DNA from: Pyropia yezoensis
Taxonomy: Eukaryota > Rhodophyta > Bangiophyceae > Bangiales > Bangiaceae
Assembly (NCBI GenBank): GCA_009829735.1
Contig: CM020618.1
Coordinates: 24,909,346-24,973,345 of the forward strand
Direction of reading: 5' to 3'
Length of the DNA stretch: 64,000 nucleotides
The notes beneath the pieces were generated by a model that did not search any database, was not told the origin of the DNA, and was given only the letters and a program-made list of their open reading frames with translations. This document shows, piece by piece, positions 43,195 to 54,355 of the stretch. How positions within the stretch are numbered: position 1 is the stretch's first letter; each line of letters begins with the position of its first letter. A program made the position numbers and the translations under genes.

Positions 43195-43663
43195 TGTGGC
43201 AGTAATGACCTCCAGGTAGGGGGGCAACACGTGCCATGCAAGGGGCGGCAGGCCACTAGCCTGATCCGTTCCTCCCCCTGCATTTCGGTCCATATTCCCT
43301 AAGTTTGGGATAGTTAGCTTAGTAGTAAATCCAACGTGGATTTCAGGGTTTTCTGCATTTATCGTCTTGAATTTTCGTGTGGCCCGGTGGGCAGGTGCTG
43401 GGGTGGGAGATTCTGAGTGGCGAGATTCTGAGGGGACCCTGGGGGGATAAGGGGAGGGACAGCGGGGCTTGGCCCTGCTTCCCCGTCCCGACCAAGAAAC
43501 TGTTGGCCCACACACCATCTTCTTGTTTGTCAGTGGGGTGATTGCCCCACAACAGGGATAGCGTGAATGCGACTTGCACTTCTTCCGGTTCCCCCGACAC
43601 GGGAGGCAGCCCTTGTACACCGCCCCAACTTGGGTGTCGCGTGTGCGAGAAGTTTTTGCCACA
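43195..43663 (+). repeat. Gypsy-C 5' LTR
   Basis: 469 bp. Very close to the 3' LTR at 54356-54823 and to the solo LTRs at 10040 and 41744. A purine/pyrimidine-strand run GGGGTGGGAGATTCTGAGTGG lies in the middle of all copies. Confidence 0.92.
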
Positions 43664-43686
43664 TTTGGTGGAGCAGCAGGGGACAG
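43664..43686 (+). other. Gypsy-C primer-binding site
   Basis: TTTGGTGGAGCAGCAGGGGAC directly follows the 5' LTR. It is the same site as in Gypsy-A and differs by a base change from the GGTGGATCAGC of Gypsy-B. Confidence 0.65.
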
Positions 43687-43782
43687 AGGTAAGCTTTACC
43701 TCCGGGTGCATCCGGGTGTAGGGGGCCCTCTGTCTCAGAGGAGCGGTGGACTTGGACCGTGTCATACGGATCGTTAGCCAAC

Positions 43783-45715
43783 ATGGCTAGCTCGGACCCC
43801 CCGTCGTCCGGGGAGTACACGGGTGACCCACGTACTTCAGTGCCTTCGAATACTGGTGAGACACAGGTGGGTTTACCTGGGGTCGCAGAGGGACTAGAGG
43901 TCCCTCAAGCCAGCAGGACTGGAAGTGCGGGCGGGCAACAGGCCACCCCGACTCAGTCGGGAGTTCACTCGGGTGACACTTCTGATGTGGGTGGGCCGAA
44001 GTCTGGCCACCGTGTGGTACACTCAACGGGAACGTCCCAAGGTGAGAGGACTGTCCCCGCGAGTTCCACTCGGGTTGGAGCCAAGTTTGGCTTGGAGCTG
44101 TCGCCAACTAGGCTTTCGGAGGACGGCGGACCTCCGTTAGTCGGCGATGGGCTCGCGCCCATGCCCCCGGTTGAGACCCCTGATGATCGTGGTTACCCCT
44201 CAGGTGGACTCCCGGAGGCGGACCGAGACTCAACTGGAGTCGACAATCCACTCCTCGCGGAAACTGTCCGTCGGGAGGCGACCAATGTGTTACGGCAGAC
44301 TTTGCCGGACCTGGTGGTCACGATGACGAATACTTTTTTGAATCAGATTGTGGCGAGTTCGCCAGATGGCCTCAATGTCCAGACCGGAGTGGGGCTTTCG
44401 AGCCCACAGACGAAGGGGGAATCCCTGCCTACGCCTGTCTCGGGTCGCCCCGAACCGGAGGCGACCCCTGTGACTCCCAACGAGGGAGCCGCACCATTCT
44501 CGGTGGGGCGCACGCCCTTCACGGGGGAGTTCCCCTCGGAAATGCCGATGGCTACACCGAGCTCGCCGCGGCAGACGACAGGCACTGCGGGTCAACTCAC
44601 CCCATTGCCTCAGCGGCTTTTCCCTCAACGTGAGGTGCCGCCTAAGATCCAGGTAGCCAACCCAGTCTACCAGAGGATCTTTGACTGTGAGACCTACGCC
44701 CTCCACAACAAGTCGGTGGCGTACGGTCCTATTCAGACCCGAGCTATGGGACGGGCCAAGAAGAATGCACTTCACTCTTTTGAGCACAAAGAGGAGTGGG
44801 ATGGAACTCCCCCCCTCCGTGTCTTTGAGCTTCTACGTCGTTTCACAAACGCCTGTGACGACAATGCCGTAAGTGAAGGCATGGCTTTCTACATGCTACA
44901 GGAGTTTGCCAAGGGCGACGCACGGACAGAGCTCATGTCCGTCATGCCCAGTTCCTCAAGTGGAGGCGCTGGTGAGGTGACGTCCTACTTGGAGCTCGTC
45001 AACTGGTCGTTGAGATCCATGGTGTTGGCTTCTCAAGTCGAGGAGTTTACGCCAGCTCATCAGGAAGAGACTGAGGACGAGTCGTCCTTTGCGGAGCGGG
45101 TCCGTAAGCTCAACAGTCTTTGTGAGTTCCTTCATCCCCAAGCTGTAGTGAGTGTCGGTTTGTGGAGGGACTCCATTGGTCAGTCCGTATGGAGACCCGG
45201 GAGCATAATACTGCCCGGGCGACCCTGGCTGAGTTGGCTAGGTTCGCCTACCGCAGAGGTGAGGCCTACCGCAAGTTGCTGGAGGAACAACGCCAGGAGC
45301 GTCAGGCCGAGTTGGCCAAGGAACGAGAGGAGGCGCGCCAGGCCAGAGAGCTACGAGAGGCACGCCGTATCCGCAAGAATAGAGTAGTAGCTGCGTGGGA
45401 GCTTCCTAGGGTAACTCATCTACTTCCCAAGTCGGGAAGACTCCTCCGGGAACTGACCATCGGTGTTGGAACTGCAACTCCGATGGACACTGGGCATATG
45501 ATTGCCCTATGTTGAGTAAACGCATTCAACACCTCGTGAAGAATGCGAATAGGAAGACGGATACAAACGAACTACCTTCGCGCCGCGAGGGTGGACCTCG
45601 ACCGGTAGTGGCGGTCGCCACACCCTCGGCGGAGGGGGCGGACACGTCGTCCTCGGACTCGTCCTCTTCCCCTTCGCCCTCGGATTCCGACGCCAAGGCG
45701 GCGGGAAACGAATGA
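43783..45715 (+). pseudogene. Gypsy-C gag, two frameshifts
   Basis: ATG at 43783 (MASSDPPSSGEYTG). A Pro/Ser/Thr-rich N-terminus is followed by a capsid region similar to Gypsy-B gag (DCETYALHNKSVAYGP against DCETYGLVNKSLTYSN). Frame changes occur near 45150 and between about 45390 and 45470. The CCHC knuckle (CWNCNSDGHWAYDC) lies at about 45470-45510. An Arg/Glu-rich helix (about 45280-45370) precedes it. The last codons are Gly-Asn-Glu, TGA at 45713-45715. Confidence 0.88.
45703..45709 (+). promoter_or_regulatory. Predicted -1 ribosomal frameshift site, Gypsy-C
   Basis: In the gag frame the sequence reads gcG GGA AAC GAA TGA. Slippage at G GGA AAC leads directly into the pol frame, which passes the ATG at 45712. 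Identical heptamer and spacing to Gypsy-A and Gypsy-B. Confidence 0.82.
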
Positions 45716-47881
45716 CCGTTGAAGCTGGCCGTCCTAAGCTCACAACGGCAGCCTCCGCCAAGTGGGTCAAGAGGACGAACCGACCGTGCCGGATACTGCG
45801 GCGACCTAAGGGAGTCCGCCCACCTCGGGTAGGACTCCCCAAGAACGTAAACCCACGTCGGGTCATCGCGGTGCTGACGGGTGAGAACTTCCAGGTGGCA
45901 GGACGGGTGCAACTTGCCCCCGGCCGCGCCTGTTGTGCCCGTATCGTACTTGATACCGGGTCAGGAGCCTCCTTGATACGCAAGTCGCTATTACCAAAGG
46001 AGATGAAGCTCCAACGCTGGAGGTCTAAAGCCGACCATATGATCGACTTCAATGGTGGGGTACTTCCCATTGTTGGTGCCGTGACCCTTCCAACTAGGTT
46101 GGGAACCCATGAGGTCGACGTGACCTATGGAGTAGTCGAGCATATATCCGTACCCCTGCTTCTGGGTACCCCGTATGTTGTAACACAAGTGCCTCTGATT
46201 TGTGGCCCGGAGTATTCGGTCAAGTTGATGAATGGGGAGACCATCCCCATCCTTGGTAAGGGAAAGTCTGTGGCTCCTGTGACAGTTTCACAGTCGAAGC
46301 CTGTTTGCTTCGTGAGAGAAGGGTTTACTGTTACCCTGCGTTTAGCCCGTAAGGTCAGGTTGCTCCCCAACTCGGTGGCGCACGTTGACGTTGTAACTGA
46401 TTATACGGGGAACGGGTTGGTGCACCCTCACCCCCGTCTTGCTCGTAAGCACCAAGTGCATGTTGCCCTTGGCACGATGGACTCCAAAGCTGGAGTCCTG
46501 TGGATTGTTCACGTGATGAACCTGAGCTCTTCGCCTAAGTACTTCAAGTCGGGAGCCAAGTTGGGCTATATCGACCAACATGAGGGACTAGTAGTAGCGG
46601 CCACCCTCAACGCGGGCGCGAGTAGCGACCCGAAGTCCGGAAAAGAGAAGAACCAAGCCAAGCTGGCCGCCTCCCCTCGGCGCCACGTGAATATGGAGAA
46701 TGTTCCACCCAGGTTGAGGGTTCAAGTTGAACGCCTCTTGGACCAATATTACAAGTTGTGGGATGGTCAGTTGGGACTCATGAGAGCCACCGAACACCGG
46801 ATCGAGTTGAAACTCGGTGCCCCCCCTATACGTCAACAACCATACAGGGGAGGGCCCCGTTCAAGGGCCCTCGTCAAGTAGCAAGTCGCTCGCATGGAGG
46901 CCCTCGATGTGATTGAGCCCAGCAACGCCGGGTGGGCGAGTCCGGTGGTCAATGTCCCCATAGTTGACGGGACCCCCCGGTTCTTTATCGACTACCGTAA
47001 GCTCAACGAGAGCACGGTAAAGGACAGTTATCCCCTACCTAGGATGGACGACTGTCTGGACTCTCTGGGGGAGGCTAACTTGTCCTCTACCCTACACTGT
47101 AACGCGGGGTATTGGCAAATTCCCATTGCCCCGGAAGACAGGCATAAAACTACCTTTACCTGTCACTGTGGTACCTACCAGTGCAAGCGACTACCGTTTG
47201 GACTATGCAATGCGCCGGCCAACTTTCCAGCGCGCCATGGACATGATTCTGGCCGGAGTACGGTGGCAGATCTGTCTTGTGTACCTAGACGACATTATTG
47301 TGTTCTCCCGAAGTCCGGAGGAACATAGTGGCCATCTTGGCCAGGTGTTCAAGCTACTTGCTGACGCCGGTGTGTCAATGAAGGCAAGCAAGTGCCACAT
47401 CTTTACTCAGGAGGTGGAGTACTTGGGACACGTTGTCCGTCCGGGGCGCCTCAGTGTCAACGAGTAGAACTTGAGAGCCATCCGTAAGGCTCAGTGCCCC
47501 CGGACCCAGACCCAGATGAGGAGCTTCCTCGGGATGTGTAATGTGTACCGACGTTTAACCAAGGGCTTCGCCAAGGTGGCGAAGCCGATGAATGAGCTAG
47601 TTAGCTCGACGCAACCGAAGAACCTGCCTCCCCCAAGTCGGGTGGAGCAGGAATCCTTTGAGACTCTTCGGGACCTACTACTGAAGCCCCCTATCCGCTG
47701 TGACCACCGCGCGTTGCAGTTCATCTTTAAGAAGGATTGCACGAAAACACGCCTCAACAGGTGGAGGGTGCGACTGGCCCCCTTCAAGTTTGATATTGAG
47801 TACCGTCCCGGCAGGCAGCGTGCCCTTGCCGACGTCCTTTCTCGGGTACCTACCGAGGGGCTGGACACTAACTCAGTGGTT
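45709..47881 (+). pseudogene. Gypsy-C pol, first part: protease, RT, remnant RNase H
   Basis: Protease VLDTGSGASLIRK near 45950. RT with FFIDYRKLNES (about 46980) and YLDD (about 47283). An in-frame TAG interrupts at 46879-46881, a frameshift lies near 47215, and a second TAG at 47465-47467. RNase H is mostly deleted: after LLKPP (near 47695) the text jumps to IRCDHRALQF, skipping about 75 codons present in Gypsy-B, without loss of frame. The end of the RNase H/linker (ALADVLSRVPTEG) runs into the insertion at 47882. Confidence 0.88.
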
Positions 47882-50376
47882 GATCGTCGGCGACCGGAAC
47901 CACGCGCGATGCGTTGCATCTCCGATTTTTGCCGCTGCAACGGGTTGCAATCGTTGCAAACCCCTGTGGCTCGCAATCGTGCGCCAGCTACTACTCGACA
48001 GACTCCTGTGCTGCAATGCACGTCTTCCGTTGAACTGCATTGTCTTTGCATGCATGTCAGTGCAATACAACCTTAATAAACTGCCTAGTAGCCACGCCTC
48101 TGAACGAGCTGCTGATGAATGGAGGTGGACAGCCTGCGGCCTCCGGCTCTGTGAAAACGGACTCCCCCACAACGAGCATTGAGCGGCGCAATCGTAGAAA
48201 TGACACTCCCAGCCTGTCCGATAAATTGTTCTGGGGCTGCCAGATCTCGTCGTCGGGGAGGTTTGCGCTTGAGCGACGTCCCCACACCTCATCCTGAGCC
48301 CAATAGGCAAGGGCTACCTGGAGGCATCCCGTCACGGCCACGCAGTTCCCCACGCCCGCGCTCACCACCGAGCTGATTCACCACAAAGGGCGTCTCCCTC
48401 GGCTCTGATTCTGTCCTGTTGCCATCAGAAAAGCGGATCCTGCCTTAAGATCTCACTCGACACACGCTGAGATCCATCGAACCCCCCCAGAGATCCCATA
48501 CTACCCAGTCCGGACGATTCTGCGACCAAGTCAGAGCATAATCGACTTGGTGCCGCAAACGCACACTAACGGCCCAGGCGTTCATAGCGGGGGGGGTGAC
48601 AACGCGGCGGGAGGGCCGTGGGGTTGTGAAGGGCGCGACGACGGCGCCGCTCCCTCTGCCGCTGCTGCTGCTGCAGCCGCTGCGGCTGAAGCCGCTGGGG
48701 GAATAACGGGAGGGGTTGTAGGCACCCGGCGGAGTTGGGGCGGCGGCGGCGGTGGCGGCGGCGGCGGCGGCGGTGGCGTCGGCGGCAGCGTTGCCGGCCT
48801 TGCCAGCGGCGGCGGGGGGGGGGCGGCCGAGCTGGGGGGGTGGGGCGCCGATACGAGCGCCGGCGGCGGCGGCAGCGGTGTGCGCCGCGGCATTGGCGGC
48901 AGCTTGGGCGGCGGCAAGTGCCGCGGCCTGAGCAGCCACGCCTTGGGCGGCGCCGTTGGCATGGGCGGCGGCCTCGGCGGCGGGTATGGGCATGTGGTGC
49001 ACCTCCGCACAAACCGCCCCCCCCCCCGCCCCCCTCGCACCACCAAGACCCCCCCCACCCTGCCGGCATCATGCCTGTGGTGGCGGTGGTGGCGGACACT
49101 GTGGCTGACGCGATTGCGGCCACGGTGGGCGAGGCGGGGGCGGTCGCGACCACGGTGGGCGAGGCGGTGGCGGCCATGGTGGCGGAAAAGGTCGCGGCCA
49201 CGGTGGGTGAGGCGGTGGCGGCCAAGGCGGCGGAGGCGGTCGCGGCCACGGTAAGGGGGGCTGTGGTGGTGGCGGTCACGGTGGGGGAGGCGGTGACGGT
49301 GGCGGCCATGGTCGCAAAGGCGGCGGCGGCCATTTGGCGGAGGTGGTGGCGGTCACGGTCGCTGAGGCGTTGGTTATCGCGGCTGCGGTGGGCAAAGAAG
49401 TGGCGACCACGGTGGCCAAGGCGGTCCCGGCCGCAGTGAGGGAGGCGGTGGCGGTGGCGACCACGGTGGCGGAGGCCATCGCGGTCGCGGCTACGGTGGG
49501 CGAGGGTGTAGCGGCCACGGTGGCGGGGGCGGCGGCGGCCACAGTGGCGGAGGCGGTGGCGGTCACGGTGGGCGACGCGGTTGCGGTCGCGGCTGTCGTG
49601 CGCGTGACGGTGGCGGCCACGGCGGCGGAGGTGGTCGCGGCCACGTTCGGGGAGGCAGCGGCCGTGGCGGCCACGGTGGCGCAGGCGGCGGCGGCTACAG
49701 AGGTGGAAGCGGTGGCGGTCATGGTGAGGGAGGCGGTGGCGGTGGCGGTCACAGTGGCTGTGGCTGACGGCGACGGTGGTGGGGGCTGTGGGCAGCGGCG
49801 GCGGTGGCGGTGGTGACCACGGTGGCGGAGGCGGCGGCCAGAGGCGAAAATGGGAGTGGGGGTGCGGGGGCTGGGGACGGCCGTGGTCGCAGTTGTCTGG
49901 GGCATACCTGCGTCTGCCCCCTCTGTCTGGCGCACGCCAGACACCGGCACTGTGCCCTGACACGAACACCGCATGTGGCCGTGTCTGTGTCGGTGTCTGT
50001 GCCGAGTATCTCGGTGATCGAGGTGCCCCGCCGCGGTGCACTATTGGCACTCGCCGGCGTGCGACGTGCTGGCAACTACCATTTCAATAAACATCAAGGA
50101 AAGTGCATAAAAATCGAACGACAATTCCACATGGACCGGAAGCGAACAGGCCGGCATCCGGCTGCGGCCGGATACTCCTTGCGATGCCTATTCAACTCAC
50201 TGCATGTTTTCTGTGCATTTCGCTCTGCATCGCGTTGTATGCGCGGATGCATAATCCCTGTACCGCGTGACTTTCACGGCTCTTGAGTACTGCTGAAATG
50301 GAGACACTTTACTGCAATTTTTGTATTTCAAAAGGGGTTGAAATGCGTGAAAAACATGCAGCGAACAGCAGTGGTT
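47882..50376. mobile_element. 2.5-kb GGC-rich insertion in Gypsy-C pol
   Basis: The insertion interrupts the pol linker between RNase H and integrase. The 8-mer CAGTGGTT is present on both sides (47874-47881 and 50369-50376), consistent with an 8-bp target duplication (hAT-like) or a chance overlap. The left end starts with an inverted copy, 21 bp, of the target sequence that follows the right end (47883-47903 against 50371-50391). No transposase ORF is present. Positions 48590-49830 are GGC/GGT-rich imperfect repeats, the rest is ordinary. It is probably non-autonomous; the class is uncertain. Confidence 0.6.
48590..49830. repeat. GGC/GGT-rich degenerate minisatellite
   Basis: Imperfect repeats of phrases such as GCGGTCGCGGCCACGGTGGGCGAGGCGGTG with 9-, 15- and 30-bp spacing. 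They give long open frames in all directions (for example Val-Gly-Glu-Ala-Val-Ala runs on plus, Pro/His/Arg-rich text on minus). I treat these frames as repeat by-products. Confidence 0.7.
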
Positions 50377-51966
50377 CCGGTCGCCGACGATGACATCCCC
50401 ATCGTGGGGGTAGTCACGCGCTCGGGTCAGGCGTTGAACCCCGAGGCGCCAGGGAACAAGAAGTACCTGCCCCTGTCCCTGGACGAGGTGGTGAAGGCCC
50501 AGGCCGAAGAATCCCTCTGCAAGTCGCACAGGGATACGCTAGATACGGTGGCAGAGACGCGGTTCTTTTTCGGAGACGATGGACTCCTCTTGAGGAGGGG
50601 GGTAATCCAGGGGACTGAAGAACTTGTCGTCCCCGCATCCCTCAAGGACAGTATCCTTGAAAGGGAGCATATCGCTCCCACAGGTGGACACCTGGGGTCC
50701 AGTAAACTGTACCAGACCCTGAGGACCAGGGACTACTGGCCGTCCATGGTGGTGGACAGTTACAGTTAGGTGGCTCCCTGCACAAGTTGTGCGCAGAACC
50801 GTCTGATGGAACGGCGGCCCACTACGGCTATGTTACTGTTCCCGGCCAAGGAGCCCTTTCCCGCGTTGGCAATGGACATCCTTGGGCCCCTGCCAGTGAC
50901 CGAGGATGGTAACCAGTACCTCCTGGTCATCTGCGATTGCTTCACGAAACTTACGCGAGCGATCCCCCTGGCAGAGGTCACGGCCATGTCGGTCGTGTCA
51001 GCCTTCTTAGATCACTGGATTGCCGCGTACGGCATCCCGGACAGTACACTGTCAGACAATGGAGCGCAATTTGCGTCCGTACTGTTTCAGGGAGTGCTGG
51101 ATATGTTCGGGGTTAAGGCACACTATGCCACCCCCTACCACCCACAAACTAATGGGCAGGTGGAGCGCTTCGACAAAACTATTGTTCGGCAGCTGCGCCA
51201 CTATGTGAGTGAGCACGTGAAAACGTGGGACCAATACATTTCTATTCTTACAACCGCCTACAATTCGCAGGTTCACTCATCTACCGGGACAGTACCCCTC
51301 GCTTTTGTGACCCCCCGTCGCGTGCGGTCTATTGCCGTACGGCGGCCGCTCCCAACTAGGGAGGCCGATGGCAGTACACCTACTCCCACTGAGAGTAAGG
51401 CGGAGTTCGCTGCTAGGCTCGAAAAACTCATCGCTCAAGTCAGGGCTGAGATGGACAAAGCGCAAAAGCGCTACAAGCGTACTTTTGACAAAAAGGTGCG
51501 TAACGCCAAGCACGTCCCCGAGCAGGGTGACTGGGTACTGGCTCACTCACACACCCCAACTGGGGGTAAGTTGGTGTTCCAGACGAAGGGGCCGTACCAG
51601 GTCCTTCGTACAGATGGACGGCGGTTCATCATCGAAAGTGACGATGGGGTCCGCATAGTAAACGGACAGGACGTGATAAAAGTTGCACCACCTCCTGCAG
51701 GCGAGCCGGCTTAGGCGCGTGCGCTGAAAGCGTGGCGCCTGCCTTCGCTACCTGCGGCCAAACAGGGCCCGCAGGAGTACGTGTTCGATAAGTTCATCGA
51801 CCACGGGTGGGATGAGGACACTAACCACCCCATGTTGAGGGTGCGTTGGTTCGGCTATAAGGCTACGGATGATACGTGGGAATGCGTGGAGGGTCTTCCT
51901 GCTGAGAAGGTCCGGGCATACTGCGCCCGGAATAATATCGACCCTAACTGCCTTCCCTCAACGTGA
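50377..51966 (+). pseudogene. Gypsy-C pol, second part: integrase and chromodomain
   Basis: The linker resumes directly after the insertion. Integrase HHCC finger (REHIAPTGGHLGS ... CTSCAQNRLMERR), catalytic core (DILGPLPVTED, LSDNGAQFAS, HPQTNGQVERFD) and the C-terminal domain follow. The chromodomain lies at about 51781-51930 (LRVRWFGYKATDDTWE). Two further in-frame TAG codons interrupt, at 50767-50769 and 51712-51714. The frame ends at TGA 51964-51966. Confidence 0.92.
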
Positions 51967-52077
51967 GGGAAGGCTACGTGGCAGTGCCAAGAGAGTGCTT
52001 CAAGTCGCAGTGGTACGCAGAGTGGCTTTTAACTACAGCCCTAACCCATACACTCTCACAACAAAGGCAGCGGCCAG

Positions 52078-54020
52078 CTAGGCACTCATGCTAGACTCTC
52101 CAACACCACGGCCCTCGCCCTCACGTGGAGGCGAGCGGCGCGACCCACGCCGATATCGTTCCCCACCCGTCAACGGGGGCGGCGGCTCCAAGTCGGAACC
52201 GTCGCGCCCCTCACGGTCGCGCAAGTGGCGTCGACCGCTGCTACTCGTCTGCTTGGTCTTGCACGCAATTTGGCGACGCAGACGCCGGGCCGACTCCGTC
52301 TCCGACGGGGTAGAGGACTCCGAGACGGAACAAGACAACTCGTCTTCCGACACGGAGGGAGTTCGCCGCGAGTGACGGCGACGACGGCGAGGAGGCGAGT
52401 ATGCCCGGCTCGCCCGACGCTTGCCGCGCCCAAGTGGGGCCGGCTGGGGCACAATCGACCCAATACGAGCTGACTCGGTTGTCATGAACCCCGCGACCGA
52501 CTCGAAACTCGCGGTCGCCACAACAGTACGAACGCGCTCCTCAAAATGAGGAGTCTCGGAAGCTTGAAGGGTTGCAGCCGACGCGGCCAACCAAGAAATG
52601 GTGCGCACCAACGTGGTGATCATTATCTCGGAGGTCAAGGGCGTGGCCGGCAGTATCAACTTGAGATAGACCATGAGGAGGGTGGCCCCCAAGTTGGGGG
52701 ACACCGGGTTGGATGTCTCAACAGCAACGCTTATCGGGATGTCTCCGTGCGGCTGGAATGGGACAGGAGGAAGCGGAGGGGCTCGCCGAGTAGGCGGAGC
52801 CCGAGAGTAACTGCGACCCCTATTCGGGGCCCCCGCAGTGGGTTTAGTCACGTAGCCATCGTGGGAGGGCGCGGCCACCACGATTGCCTTGTCCGGGGGA
52901 GGCGCAATGTAGCGTTCCCACCCGGTGCATACGGGTAGTCCCCGATGCCCAGCCCCTTATTGAGTACCACACGGCCGTCGTGAAGTTCTTGACCGACCCA
53001 GACGAACTGGCGAAGTGTGCCATCGTCCTCGGGCCCGCGGGAGGATCGGCGCAGCTTGTTCTCGATGCTCTCCCACTCGATGAGCTTATGGAGGCGCAGC
53101 ATCTCCTCAAGTAGAGTGACGTGTCCCGATGAGTACCCCTCAGCAACTAGCTGAGGGGTGAGCTGCTCCAAACCTTGGATAAGCCGGGGGGATAGATGCC
53201 AGAGCATCCCCCGCCGCTGGACACAAGACACCCAGGTCGACATGACCTCGAGGAGCCACTGGGTTGCCAACATGGCAAACACCAGATGGTCCGGGCTAGC
53301 CGACAACATGACGGAGCCGAAGTGGTCGAGCAACCGTGGTAGTAACGCCGGAAGCCCGTAGGGGACCTCGACTTGAGGCCACCACTTGGGCTTCTTGGGA
53401 GAGTACTGCTCCTTGCTAGCAGGTGACTGCTGCGGAAACTCGAGTTGAGCCGAGGTCACCAAGAAGGGACCTCGCCGGAAGTCCTTCTCCATCCGCACAT
53501 TAAAGTGATGAGTGTGCGGATCGACGTCGCGAAGGTACGGGGGGCGAGTTGCCACCGCGTCCCAAGTGAAGGTTGGCACGTCGCCAGTACCCCGGATAGA
53601 ACCCCCGCGGTCCACCATGGCCTTGGCCCGCTGCACGTCTTCGACCTCTTCCTCATCCAGGAAGGCAAGCTGGTCCGTCCTGAGGTCGGGAGGAAACCCG
53701 ACCCTACGGGGATACTTCTCCCGGAGGCGGTCCCAGACGCGACTCATCGCTGTGCCAAGTCGGCCACAGCGGAGAACCGTCAACTTCTCCTCATACGGAG
53801 GCCAAGCGGGGTAAAACCACCGCCCCAAGGCCTCTCGTGGAACAACGTGGCCCGCCTCCGGGGGAGATCCCGCCGCTAACCCAAAGCCGGGTGACGCGGA
53901 CGTCCCATCCCCCGGAGCGACGGCGGAGCCTCCGCCGGAAGTCCCGGCGGGCGCTGCATCGTAGGACATGTCCTCCATACGTTCATCCAAGGAGCCAGTC
54001 TCCACCCCCGGGGTCACCAT
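52078..54020 (-). pseudogene. Antisense third ORF of Gypsy-C, one frameshift
   Basis: Encoded opposite to gag-pol. The first ATG is 54020 (MVTPGVETGSLDERMEDM), giving 390 codons to 52848; a second frame (52881 to 52078) carries the rest, so one frameshift lies at about 52850-52880. The core has RPPYLRDVDPHTHH, WWPQVEVPYGLPALL, FGSV (F234), LATQW, RRGMLWHLSPRLIQGLEQL and LHKLIEWES, closely parallel to the Gypsy-B protein. The second frame has the SPNLGA block seen in Gypsy-B and ends in an Arg/Ser-rich tail (SPPRRRRRHSRRTPS). It ends 111 bp from the end of pol, tail-to-tail. Function unknown. Confidence 0.78.
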
Positions 54021-54300
54021 GGCTCTCCCAAAGTTAGGGAGAGACGACCTGGTTGCAGTTGAACGAGACCCGCCTCGAGTTGAGTGGGGCTCGGATCGCG
54101 GGTAGATGGGTGGCCTCCCCAGCGTGGGGCGGCCCAGGGTAAGGTGAAGAGGATGTGTTGGTGGTCGTAAGGTGTGTACCGATAAGAGCAAGCTGCCAAG
54201 TGGGCAACCTTGAGGAGAGGGGCGGTCAACGTGACCGCCTCCACGTCCACGTGACGTACCGGGGGGACAGCAAGTCGCGCCCCCAACGCCGAGATGTGCG

Positions 54301-54306
54301 TTTATA
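54301..54306 (-). promoter_or_regulatory. TATA box for the Gypsy-C antisense transcript
   Basis: The minus strand reads GCGTATAAACGC, 50 bp inside the 3' LTR boundary and about 280 bp before the antisense ATG at 54020. It points opposite to gag-pol. It lies outside the LTR, so it would be an internal promoter. Confidence 0.5.
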
Positions 54307-54341
54307 CGCCCCCTCGCATGGCCGACCGGGTCGGTCGGAAC

Positions 54342-54355
54342 TGAGGAGAGGGGAG
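54342..54355 (+). other. Gypsy-C polypurine tract
   Basis: GAGGAGAGGGGAG directly abuts the 3' LTR, as expected for the primer of plus-strand DNA synthesis. It confirms that Gypsy-C is in plus orientation. Confidence 0.75.

Noticed and set aside
48566..50050. 494-codon and similar frames in the GGC-rich insertion
   Set aside because: All frames on both strands are open because of the repeats; composition is limited to a few residues.
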